Part shown: one piece after another, positions 48,373 through 61,400 of the stretch
Numbering within the stretch: the first letter of the stretch is position 1
How the letters are laid out: each line of letters begins with the position of its first letter
Assembly: GCA_000349905.1 (NCBI GenBank)
Contig: KB722737.1
Coordinates: forward strand, 953,327 to 1,017,326
Origin: Volvariella volvacea V23
Taxonomy: Eukaryota > Basidiomycota > Agaricomycetes > Agaricales > Pluteaceae
Direction: 5' to 3'
DNA length: 64,000 bases
The notes under the pieces: model-generated
Database searches by the model: none
Told to the model about the DNA's origin: nothing
Seen by the model: only the letters and a program-made list of their open reading frames with translations
Program-made: the position numbers and the translations under genes

Positions 48373-50172
48373 ATGATACCCGACGCGCTGCTCGAGGTTG
48401 GCTACGGCCTGTTGGATAAGGTATGTTCATGACGTCCCTTGATTGAAGTTCTAGGTCTAACAAGTTCACAAGGGTTGGGCTCCGGACTTCTTGTTGCGCT
48501 TTTCCATTCGATCGCTCCTCCGCCAACGTCTAAGGGAAATAGACCACGGATCGTTTGAAGCCAATCATTCAGCCAAAATGAAATGGATTGAGGGGGTACG
48601 TGATAGGGCCACCATCGCCGACGTGCCAGAGAAGGCGAATGAACAGCATTACGAGGTCTTATTCTAGCTTGTTGGAAGTGTGTGTAGTATCACTTAATTG
48701 ATGTGCCGCAGGTTCCAACCCTGTTTATTCTGTCCACGCTCGGCCCATATGGGAAATACTCCTCGTGTTTGTATCCAACTGGGAGGGAAACCCTTGCACA
48801 AGCAGAGGTCTTGATGCTGGAAAGCTACTGCGAAAAGGCTAAATTACAAGATGGCCTTGATATACTGGATTTAGGCTGTGGTAGGTTTCCAGCGGCATTA
48901 GAGGCGCATATACTCACGCATAGATGTGTCCAAAGGCTGGGGTAGTCTAACTTTCTTTCTCGCTGAGGTAATAATACGTTTGGATCCTTCATTTTCCTGA
49001 TAATTACATTCACTATTCTCCCAATTTCGTTGCACAAGAGATACCCAAACTCTCGTATTGTGGGACTATCAAACTCTTCTACGCAGAAGGCATATATTGA
49101 TGCAACCGCAAAAAAGCGAGGGCTCAAAAACGTTGAGGTAATTTTTGGAGCATTGCATGAATCTCAATGCTCAGTATGCCTCTTAGATCATAACTTCCGA
49201 TGTCAACGCCCATGACTTCGTTGGAACGAGGCAGTTTGTATATTCTATGCCTACGACCTATCATTATGCTCATGTTGCCTTAGCTTTGATAGGATTTTAT
49301 CAATCGAGGTGAGTTCGAATCAACAGCATGCTATATGCGTTTAATATGTAGAATGATTGCGTTAGATGTTTGAGCATATGAAGAATTATGACGCTTTACT
49401 GAAGAAAGCTTCAACTTGGCTCCGACCCCAGAGCCATATCAAAAGTCCTGAGCAAGAGTCTTTATTATTCATTCATATTTTCTGTCATCGCTCTATGCCT
49501 TATCATTTCGAAGAGAAGGATGGCTGGATGGCCCGGAACTTTTTCTCAGGTAATCCGTCTAGCCCCATGATCGAATGCACTCTTGCTCAATGCCTCATGT
49601 TACAGGCGGTACCATGCCTTCGCATGACCTATTCGTTAGTCACCCCTAGCTTGATCCCCTGATCATCTCCACTTACGCAATAGTTTGCATCAGCTTTATT
49701 TCCAGAAAGACTTGACGCTAGTCCGAAGTTGGTATCTCTCTGGGAAACATTATTCTCGTACGTTAGAGGATTGGCTCAAGCTTCAAGACAAAAATGCCGA
49801 AGGTGTGCATTGGAGTGTGATTTTCTATAGTGCTGACCTTGTTGACACAGCCGGACTCCAAGAGCTCCAAGCAGATGCAATTAGTAAAGGCAAGGATGTG
49901 ATTGAAGGTACTAAGACATTTAACCGGTAAGTTACTTGATCCCACAGGAATGCTATGCGTTCCCAACCTAGTGTTAACTGCTATATTGACACTTAAAACA
50001 GGTTTCGTGTGTTCTATATGGCATGCTCCGAGCTGTTCAATATGGACGGCGGACAACAGTTAGTGGTCATTAAAGGCACCTGTCTGCGGTCACTGACCAA
50101 GTCAACGGTATACACCTTGAACCTGATATTAGGTGGGGCATTGGCCATTATTTGTTCAAACTCAAGGAGTGA
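48373..50172 (+). CDS. SAM-dependent methyltransferase, cyclopropane-fatty-acid-synthase/coclaurine N-methyltransferase-like
   Basis: Thirteen small exons join to 365 residues, ending TGA 50170-50172. Opening MIPDALLEVGYGLLDKGWAP, it has the class I SAM-binding motif LDILDLGCGWGSLTFFLAE (motif I), then RIVGLSNSSTQKAYID (post I), FDRILSIEMFEHMKNYD (motif III region), and the family tail NFFSGGTMPSHDLF, RFRVFYMACSELFNMD and WGIGHYLFKLKE. The family includes bacterial CFA synthases and plant/fungal small-molecule N-methyltransferases. The substrate cannot be assigned. Compared with relatives, an insertion-like QSHIKSPEQES replaces the usual GG turn before LLFIHIFCH, so that join is the weakest point. 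An ATG upstream would add ~40 residues; the start at 48373 fits the family best. Confidence 0.88.
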
Positions 50173-52804
50173 AGCCACGCCAGATGAAGTGTTCTGAGAA
50201 GAAGGAACAAGGTACAACAGAAGGCAGACACAGGCCACGCACCGCCTTCCTGGTAAACCTGACTGATTGTTCAGGCCTTCTTGGGCTATTTTTTTCGGTA
50301 TTCTGTCTAGTTTATTGATGTTGAAACACGACAGTTGTCTTCAGAAGAAGTTTGTGATATCAACAGATTGGACTTTTTCGTTAGTGTAAATCATTCGCTC
50401 GAGATTCTAACCGTGGCGCGCTATGTTTCTGCAACGATATTATCCGGATATTCCGAGGAGAACGTGTTTCCACCTGGGTTTGCGTGAGCAGAGTCAGGGA
50501 AAGGCTCTTCGTAGCAGTCCAGGCAAGCTACATTCGCTCCACCTCCGCGGCCAATAGGTGTCGTAATGGCGTTGCAGATGTGGTAATGTAAATGAATAGG
50601 TGTAGTAACTGCTTAACCGTTCTAATTTCTAACTATGTCGAACAGCGCTGCTTATCCTTGACTCACACACTGATCGCGGTCCCTCCAGGCTTGCGTGGTT
50701 TGTGCATGCAGGCTTCTCTATAACTGCATTACTCAGTCAGGTATGCGTTTATTGCTCACAGCCTAGCCCAGCCTAGTAGGTGTAATCGCATGTTCGAGGG
50801 TACAAACCTTGCTCAGCCAGAGCCGATCGATCTCTGAGCTAATTAGGTAGTACTGTAGTCCGCGCACTTGAGGATAAGTGATGTTGATGAGATATTCGGA
50901 GTACTAACGTTAATCCATGCGTAGGTTTAGCAGGAGATTAGAATGGCTCTTGTAACGGCCGGGGTACCGGTTGTCACGCCGTCAGATTTTCGGGATTCCT
51001 CCCATGCTTCCAGCCTGCCCCTGCTTCTCCTGACCATACTCGTGAATCTAGGTAATCTGACCGTAGCCTAGTCTGCGATCACCCAATGGTAATGCCTGCG
51101 AAGCATGGGATAATATCCCAGATTGCCCTGTACCCCCGGACCCTCTTCAAAGCACCCACTTCCAGCTGCTCATAAGTGGCTATGCACTTCTATAGGGGCA
51201 TGGCGCATGTATTAATGATAGGTACCTTCAGTATCCCACTATCAAAGCCTCTGTTGTTATCCCAAGGCCATTAAACAAAGGAGCGGACATACGTAGCACA
51301 GCCGCACGTACTCCTAATGATCATCTCCCCTCTAACCACCTATTTTTCTCAAGGGCTTCCACTTCGCACCGCCGGTTTGATCACTGGATCTCTCTAATCT
51401 AAACTTGAACATTCATTTATTGCACTCCTAATGACTAGGCTAGTCGAGATGTTCGTGTGTCATGGCTAGTGAATCAATTGATCGTGATGGACGCCTGTAC
51501 ACCTTACCTCTGACACGAGGGAAGCTTGCAGTGGCCCGAAGATAGGATGACTTATTCATCCTTCGAGTTCCTCGCCGTCGCCGTCGCGCCAATGTTATGG
51601 TGGATACCAGCGCATTCTTTCGAGTCCGAGGCAGCTACTATTGAATACTTTGCAGCCCGAGAGCCCATTTCGAGCCTGTGGGTTCGTCGGATATAGACCC
51701 CGAGGACTTGACACATCTCCATCGACGACATCGTCACCATCAACGTTAACCTTTTGAAAGTTGAAACTTTCTCAACTTGAACTCGCCATAACAGCACCCG
51801 GGCCACCTCCAGCCTGAGCGCCACTAGTTCACTCATGGGCTGGTCATTTATATATCTGCACAGCCCCCCACACTAGTGCGAGAACGAAGATTAATCTCGT
51901 TCTCATATATGGTATGGTACGACGTATGTTTTTCCTCGAACCCGTCGGAATTGGAGGCCACGAGGACGAGGACGAAACCTTGGCATAGCATGGCATCCCC
52001 GGCCGTGCCAATGGCATGTCATGTCGTCGTCCGAGTCTACGGAATGTGTTGGTTGGTTGGCTGCACGCCATGTGCACTGGGCATGAGATGTGCACCAAGA
52101 TGTGATTGAATTGGACTTCCGGTTCGGGATCGAGGTGACAATATATATGCTTTGGATTGAGTTTGTGGATTGGACGGCTTTAAGGGAAGGTGCTTGTATG
52201 TATGTCAGTGTCGCGTTGGTGATCGAGGTTGAGGTCGATGGCACTGCCATTGACGGCATTAGCTAGGGACCCAGGTATCATTGAAAGTATATCTGTTGTC
52301 AAGCTGGCGAAGAACAGGGTAGCGGCACGAAAGGCTGGTGGCGATAGCTGAGGGAATTAATAGCAAGACGAAGTGAAAGACAGTAAAATATTTCATTGAT
52401 TCATTGTACGCATGCTAATAGTACCAACACAAAGACCGAGAAAAGCAACTCAAACCAAATAACAAAAGTTGAAACTAACACAAAACAAGGGTGACTAAAT
52501 GCATAACAAGTTTGAAAGCGTTGAGACGGATGAAATACAAGGGGAACAGCATGATGTAAGAACACAGGGGATTAAGAGGCGGTGAAAGTCCCTTTTTTAA
52601 AGAGAACATCGACGAAAGAATAAAGGGCCGTTTCGGGTGTGTACGAATACAAGAGCTGAAATAGGAACATTTGAGAACAAATGAATGGGAAGATGGGAAA
52701 AGGGGTAGTTCATTCACTTCATTAGTGTGAACCCTTGTAGGCTGTACGTTGACAAACCCTGGACAGCGTTGATCGTGTCCATACGCATATTCATATTGGA
52801 CTGG
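50173..52804. other. gene-free interval, about 2.6 kb
   Basis: Nothing recognisable on either strand. Frames at 51552-51836 (-) and 51903-52259 (-) have no homology that I can recognise and no splice partners. Near 52380-52800 is the presumed 3' UTR of the BI-1 gene. Confidence 0.5.
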
Positions 52805-54214
52805 TTAATTGTCCTGAAGGTCGTTGAGCAAGCGAAGGATGTTGATAACTAAGGAAGTTATCAGCCGAGAATTTCAATGTGACAAGGAAGTAGGATACAT
52901 ACAGAGATTGATGAAGCTGTGAATAGTGAAAAGATGAGGGGTGAGCGTAAGTATCAGGTGCACCAAAGCAGATCAAACGCATATACGCACTCAAGGTAGA
53001 GGCTAATAGCACCCATGATGTACTCGTCCGGAGAAAGCCTGTTGTTGATCATGTAGGTATCGTAGACGATATATCCGCTGAATAAAAGGCATCCTCCAAT
53101 AGCGAACACGAGATCCATGGTGTGACTGAAGGGAATGAAGATTCCAACAAGCCCAGCGATGCCTGCACACGAGTAGAGTGAGAAACGCCTCAAGTGACTG
53201 CGTAAGTGAGGAATTATGACGTACACATGGCCACCAATGCTCCAAAGAGGAAGGGACCCATACCCGAGAAGTCATACTAGATGAGTGCGGATGAGAATGT
53301 CACACTAAAGGCAGAGTGGATTGTCAGACGAACCTTGGATTGGAAGGTAAACAGAGTTAAACTGATGAATACGCCCAGCGTTATAAGCCTAAATGTAACA
53401 CCCGCAGTCAGTCAAAGAAACAAGATTACGGGCGGAAGTAGTTGAAACGGCAGAAGGGAAAGGATAGGGGAACACCTACAGGGCCTGAAGCACGATAATA
53501 TTGTCAAAGTATGCAACCACCACGCCAAGAGTGAAAGCTTCCATGAGGGTGAATGTCGAGAGGAGGACAAAGTTCCATGGATGACTATGGCGCTTCCATG
53601 CAAGTAACGCAACATTCAACATAGTGCCGAAGAGGGGGACATAGAATGCCCAGGTGCTGCAAAAGTCAGGTGTTACTTCCGAATCAAGGAGACTGCGCAT
53701 TCAGTCACTTACTGTGTCAGGACCCAAAACAGTACCTGCTCGCTCTGGGAGATAAAACCACCAACGATGCATGTTGCGAACTAAATGATAACAGTCAGGT
53801 GCAATGGATTCTTAGGGGTTAATCGTGCTCACGATTTGGCATACTAGTGGGAGTTGGTCAGACTAGTGGTGCTTCGACAATCGGAAAGCTGGTACTCACA
53901 GAGTATAATGTAAACCTTCCTTATGAAGGCATTCCTAATTTCTGGTGCAGAGTCGGAAACAGAGACACCATACTGCGTATGCTGTGAGCCCGACAATTGT
54001 GCGAATACGCGAAGTAAAGGGGACCGACCTTGAAGTCGTCAGGCAGCTCGCCGGGCGCGGGTTGGTTGTAGATTCCATGTCCGCTACTACTGGGTCCTCC
54101 AACGAGAGGCTCATACGCCTCCCTGTCTCGTTCTGACCAGAAGTTCTTGGGCTTCGATCGAGGTGTAGAATCGGCCGAGCCGTAGGAAGGAGGCGGGACT
54201 GGGTATTGGCTCAT
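52805..54214 (-). CDS. BXI1: Bax-inhibitor-1/lifeguard (TMBIM) family membrane protein
   Basis: The gene starts MSQYPVPPPSYGSADS at 54214 and ends with TAA 52805-52807. It yields about 275 residues from many short exons, one of only 11 nt (53843-53833). The Pro-rich cytosolic N-terminus is followed by FIRKVYIILLCQIFATCIVG (first span), TWAFYVPLFGTMLNVALLAW, FVLLSTFTLMEAFTLGVVVA, LITLGVFISLTLFTFQSK, YDFSGMGPFLFGALVAM and FAIGGCLLFSGYIVYDTYMI. It closes SPDEYIMGAISLYLDFINLF and NILRLLNDLQDN. The YD..YMI-type motif and closing helix are the BI-1 fold. Such proteins sit in ER/vacuole/Golgi membranes, leak Ca2+ and modulate stress-induced cell death; the yeast relative is Bxi1/Ybh3. Confidence 0.93.
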
Positions 54215-57200
54215 CGTCGTCGGTGATAGCGTAGGCGTGCTCTGGAGGATGTGTTTGGTGTCGATGAGCAGTGAGATTGAGCGGAGGAAGGATGTAGAAG
54301 AGATGAGAAACAGAGGGGTAGAGTGGACCGACCGGGCTTTTATTAATGCAACTCCAAGCTCCTTCTCGCCAAAACAGGATATGCTGACTCAGCAGCCATC
54401 CTCAGCTTTGTGACACTGCCTCGCCGCCTGGCGCTGACGAGGTGCGTGGTACGTGTCCCAAATTCAGATTTTACCCACTACTACGTCCGAACTGCTACTC
54501 GGAGTCGTATTCTTTGCCTATTATCTGATGGCTTTTCCGGACCTTGAGCTCTACAGATCATACCAAGGGCATCGGGATCACCAATGTGTAGCATTACGGG
54601 GGTATGCAGCGATGACAGCACCGCCAATACAGCTGGACACACTCTTCCGTATCACAGTGCCATTTTGAATGATCGAAGGCACGATTTTGCCTTCACCGAT
54701 TCGATCTTTGCAACTCCACTTCGCGGACCGGTTATAGTGGCGAGTCCTTCAGCGATTCGACTCGCAGAATACCGCGTTGAAGGTGCATTATTATTCTGGG
54801 GTCAGTGAAACATCCGCAATGACTGCAGTCGCACGGTGAAAAATTGCGACGACGGTGAGCCCCTCCGGTCTTCCAGAATATGCGGATGGCCCACTGAAGC
54901 ATATTCTACCCTGAGCCAGATGGATTGTAAGATACTATGTGGATGAGGCACCCTTGGATCGAACGGCATTTTAAACTGGGGCATTAGGAGGGCTGTCGCC
55001 TGCGATCATTTTTGGATCTGTGCAGCTGACAACGATGACCCCACCCCAAGCCCCAAACGTCAAAGGCCTTCAGACAACAGGAGCTTCAGCAATTCCATCT
55101 ACCCTTCAACTTGACTGGTTATACCATCCACCGACACTTCTGTTGCTTGGCATCATCATGCTGTGACCATGGCCCTTGCAGGCAGCCATTGCCTCGAGTC
55201 TTCGGTCCACTCTCCGTGCCTCGGGGAGTGTTAATGACAATCATCCGGTCAAATACCTACAAGAAGCCCATCAAGAAGTCGTCATACCTAACTGTCTCCG
55301 ACATTCCATTCTCCGTCGGGACTACGGGGCGCCTGAATGCTTTTGTTGCAAGGTTGGGTGCACCATATCGCCTTATTGTTCTCTGGCAGCACTAACGCAC
55401 TCGAGAGGATCACTTGATGCCGTACTTCATAGACTGCTGCCTGCGCATACTCCTTTACAAATCTTTGCGAAGAATGGACGTGCGACCTTCACCTACATCA
55501 TAGAGGTGTTGTCAAGGTCCGCATTCTTCCTCTCATAGCATTACTATAGCTGTGGTAATCTGATAGGACTGCCTCATCAATTCACCTCGTGTTTGCACCT
55601 CCGTTTTGGTTACCATTCACCTCCCCGTATTTACCCCCAACGAAATTGTGCCCCCAATACATTCCACGCACCTACTTTCCAGGGGCTTGGTGCTTGCTCC
55701 CCCGAATGGATATTAGAACCCGCTAATCCAACTTTCGCAATTTCCTCTGCAGCTTATAGCTACTGCGATCATCAATGTGCATCACTGCAACCACGCGCCT
55801 TCAATTGCAATCCAGAGGCTGGGCCCAGAGACTCGCAAGTTTCCTACAATGGTCAGAGGGCGCCTCAAATACACAGCTTGCACCTACACTCCGCCGTGTC
55901 CATGGTTCATATCAAATATCGCAACACAATTCGTTGCATGCACCAATTTCATACCGTCCCTTATTAATCACATTCCCCTGACAATCCCTGTAAGCACCTC
56001 TAATCCTTTATTTGCGCGTCTACTCTGGTAATCATCACAGAACTGCCCACGAGCCACCCCGTCATGACCGGTGCATTATCCTCTAAACACATGCCCGTCG
56101 ATCGATAATCATGCGATAGCATCATACCATACACCATTTGATTACCGTAGCAACTGCCCGCAAGCCTACGCAAGCAGGTCCCTGAAGAGGTCAGGAAATA
56201 TGAAATCGCCCTTGCATCTGTGAGGCGCAGGTAGGGACCTACCCTAGGGTCGTTCTTTTACTGGGGTTTTTTATCGTGTCCTCGCCGCATCTCGTTGCAG
56301 CAGCATGCTGGCTGGAAGAGAGCAGTAGTGACCTACTTTGCCTCGTTAAAAGCTTCCCACCTATCTAACCGCTCCTCTCTTTCCCTTCCCGTCCCGACCC
56401 ATAATGCACCCACTCTTCCTTTTCGCTACTAGCTCGCCTCGCCTTCGTTCGAGTCTGTTTCATCGATGTCACCATGAGCGTCATCCCGAGCATCTAATGT
56501 GTGCTCAAGTGGGCACCTTTGGTCATTCCCCACCCATCGGAGTGTTTGAGATGATACTTTCTATCTATCACTATCACATCCATCTGGGTTTGTGTTTTTC
56601 GCGCGCTCTCCTGGTTAACGTTGACCCCCTAGAATGTCGATCAACAACGCCCATATGACAACCGGGGTCGACGGCCTGCAGGTCTCGATTATTCTGTTCT
56701 TGTAGTCGCCAAAATAGCACAATGGCTTGCCCCCTCACTTCGCCCACCCAAATACCATGCTGTTCCATACCCATAACCATAACCAGGCATTTGTTTCATC
56801 TGTACCCAAGCTCACCTTTTCTCTTCTAGTCCGTTGATCATGGGAAAGGAATAAAGCACCCTCATCACAGGAATACCTGCTTGGCGCAAGTACGAAGTTT
56901 AACTCTAAAGCCAAGTTCTGACTCACCCGTACTATCCAGTGTAGAACTGATTTGCCTACGTCTCTATCCCCTTAAACAACTCGGAACCAACCTTGCTATC
57001 GCTGTAGCGAACAAGGACCCCAGCACAATACCACCGTACATGCAGAGCCTGAGGACTCGGACTCGGAGTATGCCTGGGTCTGTATGTCCACACTGTAACC
57101 CCCCCATCGTTTCATCACCACGCAAAAAACACCTGCACTGCGAGGGTACTGCGTATGTGTCCCCGTAAGTAAGTGTGTAGGTCCCTACACGCTGGATTTG

Positions 57201-58457
57201 ATGGCAAGACATTACTCCTGCCGGCGTGTTTTGTGGCGTTCTGGAATACGGATGCGCGATCGTCGCATCATAGCATCCTGTTGGGCACCAGCCACGGCGC
57301 TAGGTTGGTCTGGTCCATCGTGATATGATGCTAGCTGGTTGTATGACTCGGATGGGCAGACATACGATGTCAGAGCGAGTCAGGGGGAGTTGTATGCGCG
57401 TCCGCGCAGTCGTACATCCATTCTGATGGCAGGTGGATTCCCATTTATCGACTTGGTCATGGCAGTCCTACTTGAATCTCTTCTAATCAGGCTCCAGACT
57501 CCCAAGTTATGATGTAACGTCAACAATTGTATTACACTTGGATTCTCCAAAAGGCGTGGATACGTGCTACTGTGGTGTATATCGTAGGCAAGGGTTGGAG
57601 GAGGGTAGGTAGCTAGCTAAATCAGCAGGCCGGGTGGGTAGATAGGTAGGTAGGTAGATAGATAGGGGTGGTGAATGTATACGGTAGCTATGGGCACTTC
57701 AACTGAACTCGATATCCTATCCGAAACTTCTGTTTCCATCGTAAGCAAAGTTCCTGTTGGCGTGGAAATGATACTGGAGGGATAATTTTATAGAAGTGAA
57801 AAAAGTTTAACCTGGTGCTGGATAACGACAACGAAAATTATGAACGAAAAAAGACTTTTAGGCATCGAGAAGGACGCAAATGTGAAGAATCCTTGTGAGA
57901 GAAAGCTAAAGCAGAATAAGACAGGGACGAGAGACGAGAGACAGAGAGACAGTGATAGCTAGAGAGAGATGATAAAAACGACGAGTATGTCATGATACAA
58001 CAGGGACTTTTGGGTTTTAGCAGTAGATGGGGGGTAACACGTGGGTATTATATACAAGTTTTACGAGCGTCGAGTGGGTGGGTAGGGGAGTTGGGGTGCA
58101 ATAGTAAAACGACGAAAAAGATACAGTGAAGAAATATCTAAATCCGACTGATTGATGGTGTGCGAGTAGCAAAGAGACAGATAGACAGAAGTCGCAATGG
58201 TATAATATAACAACGGGAGAATAACGAAAGGCAGATAAGTAATTGAGAGAGATAGGAAGGATAAAGAAGTGAGATTTTATGATAGAGGGAGGTGACCCAG
58301 CAGAGCAATATGGCACAATAAAGAAAACCAGCAGGAGCTTGCCACGAGAAACCAGAACGAACTTGAGAGCGACCGTCCGACACATCAACCCGCCTCATCA
58401 CGAAGGACACCTCCCCTCTCGCACGCATTCACACACAGAAACAGACACACCCCTTGC
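54215..58457. other. gene-free interval, about 4.2 kb
   Basis: Frames on both strands are short and overlapping. A 120-codon frame at 55176-55538 (+) has no recognisable domain. The part from about 57560 to 58440 is purine-rich on the + strand and likely includes the 3' UTR of the gene at 58458. No tRNA or transposon was seen. Confidence 0.5.
57602..57666. repeat. GTAG/GATA-type imperfect microsatellite
   Basis: The stretch is built of GTAG, GGTA and GATA units (for example GGTAGATAGGTAGGTAGGTA at about 57634-57653) with a few interruptions. Visible directly in the sequence. Confidence 0.85.
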
Positions 58458-61400
58458 CTAATGCTTATGCTTAGCCTCAACCGACGGGCCAAAGCTCGTA
58501 ACAGCCAAACAGCCCAACCAAACCATCTCCAGCGCCGCCCTCCCGATCGGGGTCAACACCAGAGTAGGATCCGGAAGGTCCGGCTCAGGATGATCAGCTC
58601 CCACAATCGCAGCTGCCACTTGCTCCGGGTCCGGTGGAACCTCTGCACAAAGACCCATCCTGCGCAAGCCATGGGGTATAAACTCAAACCCAGACTCTCT
58701 CGAATGACAGATACCAATGACATCGGTCCCTTCGTGCGGCTTCGGCCTCATCAGCTTGGGCAGTTGTTCGTAGGCCACGTCGAGGAGTCCAGTGACCGCC
58801 AGACCTTCATCCGGTCTTCGAATGCCCGACCCCGTCAACTCTCCATACGTGACCAACTTTGCACACACGTTGAACGAAGTCAAGAGCACGCTCCGGTCAT
58901 CCCCCGGGTTCTCCGTCCTCGCTCGTTCTGCCTGTCGGCGAAGATACGCCTCGTGCGCATATGCAGTCCTCCCACCCGACGCTTCTTCGTCCAGCTTCCG
59001 CAAGATGTCGGCAGAGGTGGAACGGTAATGAACCAGAAGATACTCCCTTTCGTGAACGGGAATGTTGGGCTTTTCCCAATCAGGCGGCAACTTTCTCATG
59101 TGCGCATGGTCCGTCTCGCCAGGCCACAGCGGTATTAGCATGAACAAGCAGTCGTTGGGTATATCCGCCAAAACGGGCGTAACATCCCTATTCTCCGACC
59201 TTCGTCTCCAAGTGCGCTTCTTCCTCTTCCCAGACGGCAACAACCCGACGTCCTTGAACGATTCATTAAGGTTCTCGACCACGCGCTGCTGTTCCTCCAG
59301 CTTCGCCCGGGAAGGCAGCGTCATCCACGGCGGGTCAAAGTTCGAATCCAGATATGCCGGGTTAGGCCCGATGAGATCAGGATTAGATCTCTGTTTGCGA
59401 CCCAAAAGCCGTTTGACCACCCCGCCCTTTTCAGCTTCAGAAGCGGCCTGTGCTTGTAAGCTTCTCTCCATCAATGCGCGCTTGTACTCCAAGTATGACG
59501 CATCGATGGTACTGAACGCTTCATTGTGTGGTGTCCGAGTAGGCGGTGGTCCATCCGATCTGCGTCCCTCGTCTTCTTCGTCCGTCGAGGTATCAGGCTC
59601 AAGGGCGTCAAGCACTTTTCTTCTTCGGCGAGGCCGACGAGGTGTAATGGATGCATAGGTGCTGTAATCAATCTGCGAGCCCTCAAACTGAAGGTCACCA
59701 GATGTCGATGCAGGCGCAGAGGCAGAAGGCCCTGCAGCAAGCGCGGGACCAGCAGAGGGAAAGTACGGCAACCTCGAGGTGCTCGCGTTCGCACTCGCAC
59801 TTCCACTGGCAGTCGGACTGGTGCTCGCACTAGTGCTGGCCACCGCAGTTGTGCTGTTCGTCGTAGACGTCGACTTGGACTTGACCAAAGGAGGAGCAAC
59901 GGGCGGGCTAATCGAAGGCCCAGCAACCTGGCTCGCGCTCGTGCTCTGCGCTCCCGTACTTCCCCCACTGCTACTCCCCTGTGTCTGGCTGAGGTCCTGC
60001 TTCGATTTGCCCTTGCCGAGCATCTTCATCTCCACCTCCTCCGCCTTTCTCCTCTTCTTATCTTCCTTCTGCTTCATTTTCATCTGCTTCACCCTCACCT
60101 TCTCCGCTTCTCTTTCCCGCTCCCTCCTGCGCTCTTCTCTTTCCCTATTTTGCTTATCCCGGTCTCCGCCCCTCTCCCTCCTGCGTTCACGCTGCCTCTC
60201 TCTGTCCTGGTGTCCTTCATTAAACGTAGGCGGGCTAACGGGGTCGTTATCCTTCAAATATCCATAATCCGCCAATTTTCTCGTGGTGGCCGTGTTCGTG
60301 AACGATTGCTGGACTCTCAAAGGCGCCAAAAGAATCATAGTGCCCTTCCTAGGCTGCGGTGCCCCGCCGTATAATTTATGTATAGCATGCTTGGGTGGTT
60401 CCGGTGCCGGAGGAAGAGGTGGAGGGTGAGTCTGAGCACTTGGATCCTCTTGGGATATTGCTGGTTGATGTGGTAGTGGTGCGGGGACTAGAGGGGGAGG
60501 GGTTGGAGCTCGTGGGCGGTAATGCCGACTTATTGAGAAAGCTGAAGCCCGCGAATGTTTGTGGATGGTGATCGGCGGCCCAACTCCTGGTACTTTGATA
60601 AACCCATCGCGGAAGTTGCTGACCATCAGTCGCTGTTGCGCCGGTTTAGGGTAATCGGTAGCTAGAAACATTAGATATTAGTCGCACACCTCAAGGAGGT
60701 AGTAGGGAATGATAACATACTTTGGCTCTTGATGGCTTTCCTGTCGACCTTGAATCTCCCAATCAACTCGTTCCTCCAAATCTCCTGCGAATTGAGTGCC
60801 ATTCCCTTCCACATCAAACTAGAAGTCTTCATCCTCTTCTCGCGTTCCTTCTCCAATTCTTCCTTTTCCTTCTCTCTTATCCTCGCTCTATCAGCTTCGT
60901 TAACCTCCCGCAGGGTATCCATATAGTCTTGATTAAGCGGTGGTTCGGCCGTGCCGTCGTGAATAGTAGTAAACCCAGCAAGATTCGGCCCTTTCTGGAA
61001 CCTATTGGGTATCGGAGGACTATCCTCTCCGCTCAACCTCGGCGCAATGAGCGGATCCACCTCTCCCCCATCCACACCACGCAATCTATCCGCCCTCTCG
61101 CGCTTGAACGTCCACTCCTTCTTCTGGACATTGTAGCTGACAGCGTCCCACTGCGCCAGCTGCTTGTTGAACGTATCCTGCATGACAGATATAGTGCTCA
61201 ACTTCCTCCCGGCTGTAACGCTCGCACCGCTACTGGCGGTACGCTCTTCCTTGTGGCCACCACCGATCCAGCGCGAATACCACTTCTTCTTCACCTTCCC
61301 CTCGCTCTCCTCATGCCCAGAGCCACTCTTCCCCTGCGGCGCCACGCACACAGCATCAAACGGAAGAGCAGGCCCAGCAGCAGAAGCCCTCACAATCCCC

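Noticed and set aside
49300..49330. GAGTTCGAATCAAC, tRNA T-loop-like
   Set aside because: It lies in an intron of the methyltransferase and no acceptor stem or anticodon arm can be built around it.
59526..60374. 282-codon plus-strand frame
   Set aside because: Antisense of the Arg/Glu-rich part of the 58458-63176 gene, which has the longer and spliced model.
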